A stretch of 6,725 nt of DNA from Pseudobdellovibrionaceae bacterium (GTDB lineage: Bacteria; Bdellovibrionota; Bdellovibrionia; Bdellovibrionales; UBA1609). Positions 5,232 to 6,725 of this stretch are shown piece after piece; position 1 is the first letter of the stretch, and each line of letters begins with the position of its first letter. The stretch spans positions 1 to 6,725 of the forward strand of contig JAPORL010000062.1 in NCBI GenBank assembly GCA_026712605.1, written 5' to 3'. The translations under genes were made by a program, and so were the position numbers. A model generated the notes under the pieces. That model did not search any database. It was not told where the DNA came from and saw only the letters and a program-made list of their open reading frames with translations.

Positions 5232-5265
5232 CAAAACTTAAAGTTTTTAATTTAACAACAATTTC

Positions 5266-6426
5266 TTACTTAAAAGCCTGATAACCTGTCAAACTGCGAC
5301 CTATAGATAAACGATGAATGTCTTCAGTTCCCTCATAAGTACTTACTGTTTCTAAATTTAATAAATGACGAATAACAGGGTACTCATCTATGATTCCATT
5401 TGCTCCTAACATATCTCTAGCTTGTCTGGCAATTTCCAAGGATATTTTACAATTATTCATTTTAGCTAAAGAGATTTGCTCTGGTTTTAGTTCTCCTTTT
5501 TCTTTTAAAACTGAAATATGGAAATTAAGCAATTGAGCTAATGTAATATTTTGAATCATTTTAACTAATTTTGCTTGAGCTAATTGAGTGCTTGATAAAG
5601 CTTTGTTAAAGATCATCCTTTGCCCCGAATAATTTAAAGCCGTTTGATAGCATTCCATAGCTGAACCGACAACTCCCCAAGCAATTCCATAACGAGCCTG
5701 ATTTAAACATTCTAAAGCTGATTTTAATCCCTGAGCTTGAGGTAAAATATGACTTTCAGGAACAAAACAGTCTTGAAAGTGTAGTTCTGAAGTAATGCTA
5801 ACTCTAAGAGAAAATTTCCCTTTCATTAAAGAAGTTGAAAAACCTTTAAAATCTTTTTCTACTAAAAAGCCTTGTATTTTACCACTATCTAATTGAGCCC
5901 ATACAACAGCTAAATCAGCTATGGAACCATTGGTGATCCACATCTTATTTCCATTTAAAATCCAACCGCCTTTTGTTTTTTTAGCATGGCATTTTAAACT
6001 GGCTGGATCAGAACCAGCATCTGGCTCTGTTAGACCAAAACAACCTATCTTTTTTGCAGTCGCCAACTGAGGTAAAAACTCCTTTTTTTGATCCTCTGAA
6101 CCAAAACTAAAAATAGCCCACATAACTAAAGCGCCTTGAACTGAACAAAAAGAGCGAAGTCCTGAGTCTCCTCTTTCAAGCTCTTGCATAATCAAACCAT
6201 AGGCTCTTGGGCTTAGGCCTGCACAACCATAACCTTTAATATTAGATCCTAAAAGATTCATTTCAGCTAAACGAGGAATAATCTGTTTTGGAAAATTTTC
6301 TTCACGATGAGCTTGCTGTAATAGAGGATACACTTCCTTACGAACAAAATCTGCTGTTGTTTTTTTTACCATCAGCTCTTCTGTTGTAAAAAGTCTATCT
6401 ATATTTAAAAAATCATAGGCTGACAT
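5266..6426 (-). CDS. gcdH: Glutaryl-CoA dehydrogenase (acyl-CoA dehydrogenase family)
   Basis: FAD enzyme that oxidises and decarboxylates glutaryl-CoA to crotonyl-CoA in lysine and tryptophan breakdown; cytosolic, passing electrons to electron-transferring flavoprotein. 386 residues, full length. The sequence follows human GCDH closely: GYGCAGLSPRAYGLIMQELE (65-84), DSGLRSFCSVQ (87-97), CFGLTEPDAGSDP (129-141) and WITNG (163-167) for flavin/substrate binding, ARYGIAWGVVGSAMEC (244-259), and IARQARDMLGANGI (332-345). STYEGTEDIHRLSIGR (362-377) carries the catalytic base Glu365. Arg91 and Glu84 match the human Arg94 and Glu87 that recognise the glutaryl carboxylate, separating it from short-chain acyl-CoA dehydrogenases. 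GGAG six bases before the ATG fixes the start. It lies 41 bases after the stop of an unrecognised same-strand gene and may be co-transcribed with it. No lysine-degradation partner is adjacent in the window. Confidence 0.93.
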   Translation of the reverse strand: MSAYDFLNIDRLFTTEELMVKKTTADFVRKEVYPLLQQAHREENFPKQIIPRLAEMNLLGSNIKGYGCAGLSPRAYGLIMQELERGDSGLRSFCSVQGALVMWAIFSFGSEDQKKEFLPQLATAKKIGCFGLTEPDAGSDPASLKCHAKKTKGGWILNGNKMWITNGSIADLAVVWAQLDSGKIQGFLVEKDFKGFSTSLMKGKFSLRVSITSELHFQDCFVPESHILPQAQGLKSALECLNQARYGIAWGVVGSAMECYQTALNYSGQRMIFNKALSSTQLAQAKLVKMIQNITLAQLLNFHISVLKEKGELKPEQISLAKMNNCKISLEIARQARDMLGANGIIDEYPVIRHLLNLETVSTYEGTEDIHRLSIGRSLTGYQAFK

Positions 6427-6432
6427 TTATCG

Positions 6433-6440
6433 CTCCTTTT
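6433..6440 (-). promoter_or_regulatory. Ribosome binding site of glutaryl-CoA dehydrogenase
   Basis: On the minus strand AAAAGGAG (6440-6433) sits six bases before the ATG at 6426. It is a strong Shine-Dalgarno at standard spacing and supports this start. Confidence 0.8.
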
Positions 6441-6467
6441 TTAAATTTCTTTTTATTTTTCTTCCTC

Positions 6468-6725
6468 TTAAATCGCTCCATCATTTTTTACTGTTGTATC
6501 TGATTCAGCTTGATCAGGGTTTTTATTATCATCATCTACCTCTATATTGTCTTTTTTTCTTATAGGGTCTAAATCACAAGCCTTATCCTGTTTTACAATA
6601 TTTCCTTCTTTAGACACTTTATAATTACCTGGTTTATAAACACTATCAGACATTAATTGATGATCTTTATAACGAAATTTAAGAGGAAAATCTCCTAGTA
6701 AAGGAAGATCAAAAAATTCTAAGCA
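6468..6725 (-). CDS. C-terminal part of an unrecognised protein (runs off right edge)
   Basis: The minus-strand frame ending in TAA at 6470-6468 stays open to the window edge: 85 codons plus stop. An internal ATG at 6653 could start a 61-residue protein, but the frame upstream of it reads on without a stop through LLGDFPLKFRYKDHQL, and no good ribosome binding site precedes that ATG. A longer gene cut by the edge is therefore more likely. No family is recognised. Visible features are a hydrophobic/aromatic segment (EFFDLPLLGDFPLKF), then VYKPGNYKVSKEG, and a hydrophilic tail rich in Asp, Asn and Lys (about the last 35 residues). It precedes glutaryl-CoA dehydrogenase by 41 bases on the same strand with no terminator between, so the two may form an operon. 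Confidence 0.6.
   Translation of the reverse strand, partial: CLEFFDLPLLGDFPLKFRYKDHQLMSDSVYKPGNYKVSKEGNIVKQDKACDLDPIRKKDNIEVDDDNKNPDQAESDTTVKNDGAI

Larger units (their letters stand above)
4839..5265. other. 427-base convergent intergenic region
   Basis: It lies between the 3' ends of the lipoprotein gene (plus) and glutaryl-CoA dehydrogenase (minus). It holds the lipoprotein terminator (4897-4928), a small 6-bp hairpin AATCTA/TAGATT (4944-4949 with 4960-4965), the two structured repeat copies described separately (about 5003-5231), and a weak A/T palindrome around 5233-5247. No convincing coding frame or tRNA was found. No classical terminator for glutaryl-CoA dehydrogenase is seen; the structured copies may fill that role. 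Confidence 0.7.

Noticed and set aside
5233..5247. A/T palindrome AAAACTT/AAGTTTT as terminator of glutaryl-CoA dehydrogenase.
   Set aside because: The stem is almost all A-T with a loop of only a few bases and no G/C core. It is too weak to call as a terminator.
3052..6426. A lysine-degradation cluster joining the aminomutase and glutaryl-CoA dehydrogenase.
   Set aside because: Known beta-lysine routes do not pass through glutaryl-CoA. The genes are on separate transcripts with a lipoprotein gene and two terminators' worth of sequence between them.

Overview
The window is strongly AT-rich chromosomal DNA from a Gram-negative bacterium. The Gram-negative call rests on a lipoprotein with a typical lipobox, a membrane-anchored DsbA-family protein and several exported proteins. 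The very low GC, the many lysine/glutamate-rich exported proteins and the mix of genes would fit the Bdellovibrionota (Bacteriovorax/Halobacteriovorax-like), but no phylogenetic marker is present, so this is only a weak guess. There are no tRNA or rRNA genes, transposases, phage genes or CRISPR arrays. Eight genes are seen, two of them cut by the window edges.

Layout, left to right. (1) 1-1026, minus strand: an exported protein of unknown function (304-1026), followed 30 bases downstream by the N-terminal part of endonuclease III (nth), which runs off the left edge. (2) 1132-1950, plus strand, divergent from the first block: an anchored DsbA-like thiol oxidoreductase with a CTYC active site and an acidic tail, closed by a perfect 18-bp terminator hairpin. 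(3) 2089-3051, plus strand: mutY, the A/G-specific adenine glycosylase. (4) 3052-4212, minus strand: a lysine 2,3-aminomutase-family radical SAM enzyme whose stop codon abuts that of mutY with no base between. (5) 4395-4838, plus strand: a small lipoprotein ending in acidic hexapeptide repeats, closed by a strong terminator. (6) 4839-5265: a 427-base convergent gap holding that terminator and two diverged copies of a structured element about 100 bases long; the first copy is enclosed by a perfect 27-bp inverted repeat. (7) 5266-6426, minus strand: glutaryl-CoA dehydrogenase. (8) 6468-6725, minus strand: the C-terminal end of an unrecognised protein that continues past the right edge.

How the genes relate. 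nth and mutY both belong to base-excision repair and are paralogues of the HhH-GPD superfamily, but they lie on opposite strands with other genes between them. The aminomutase and glutaryl-CoA dehydrogenase both touch lysine metabolism in a broad sense, but they belong to different known routes and to separate transcripts. The window looks like ordinary housekeeping chromosome with many single-gene units. The main unexplained item is the duplicated structured element at about 5003-5231. The altered C-terminal domains of MutY and of the aminomutase come next.
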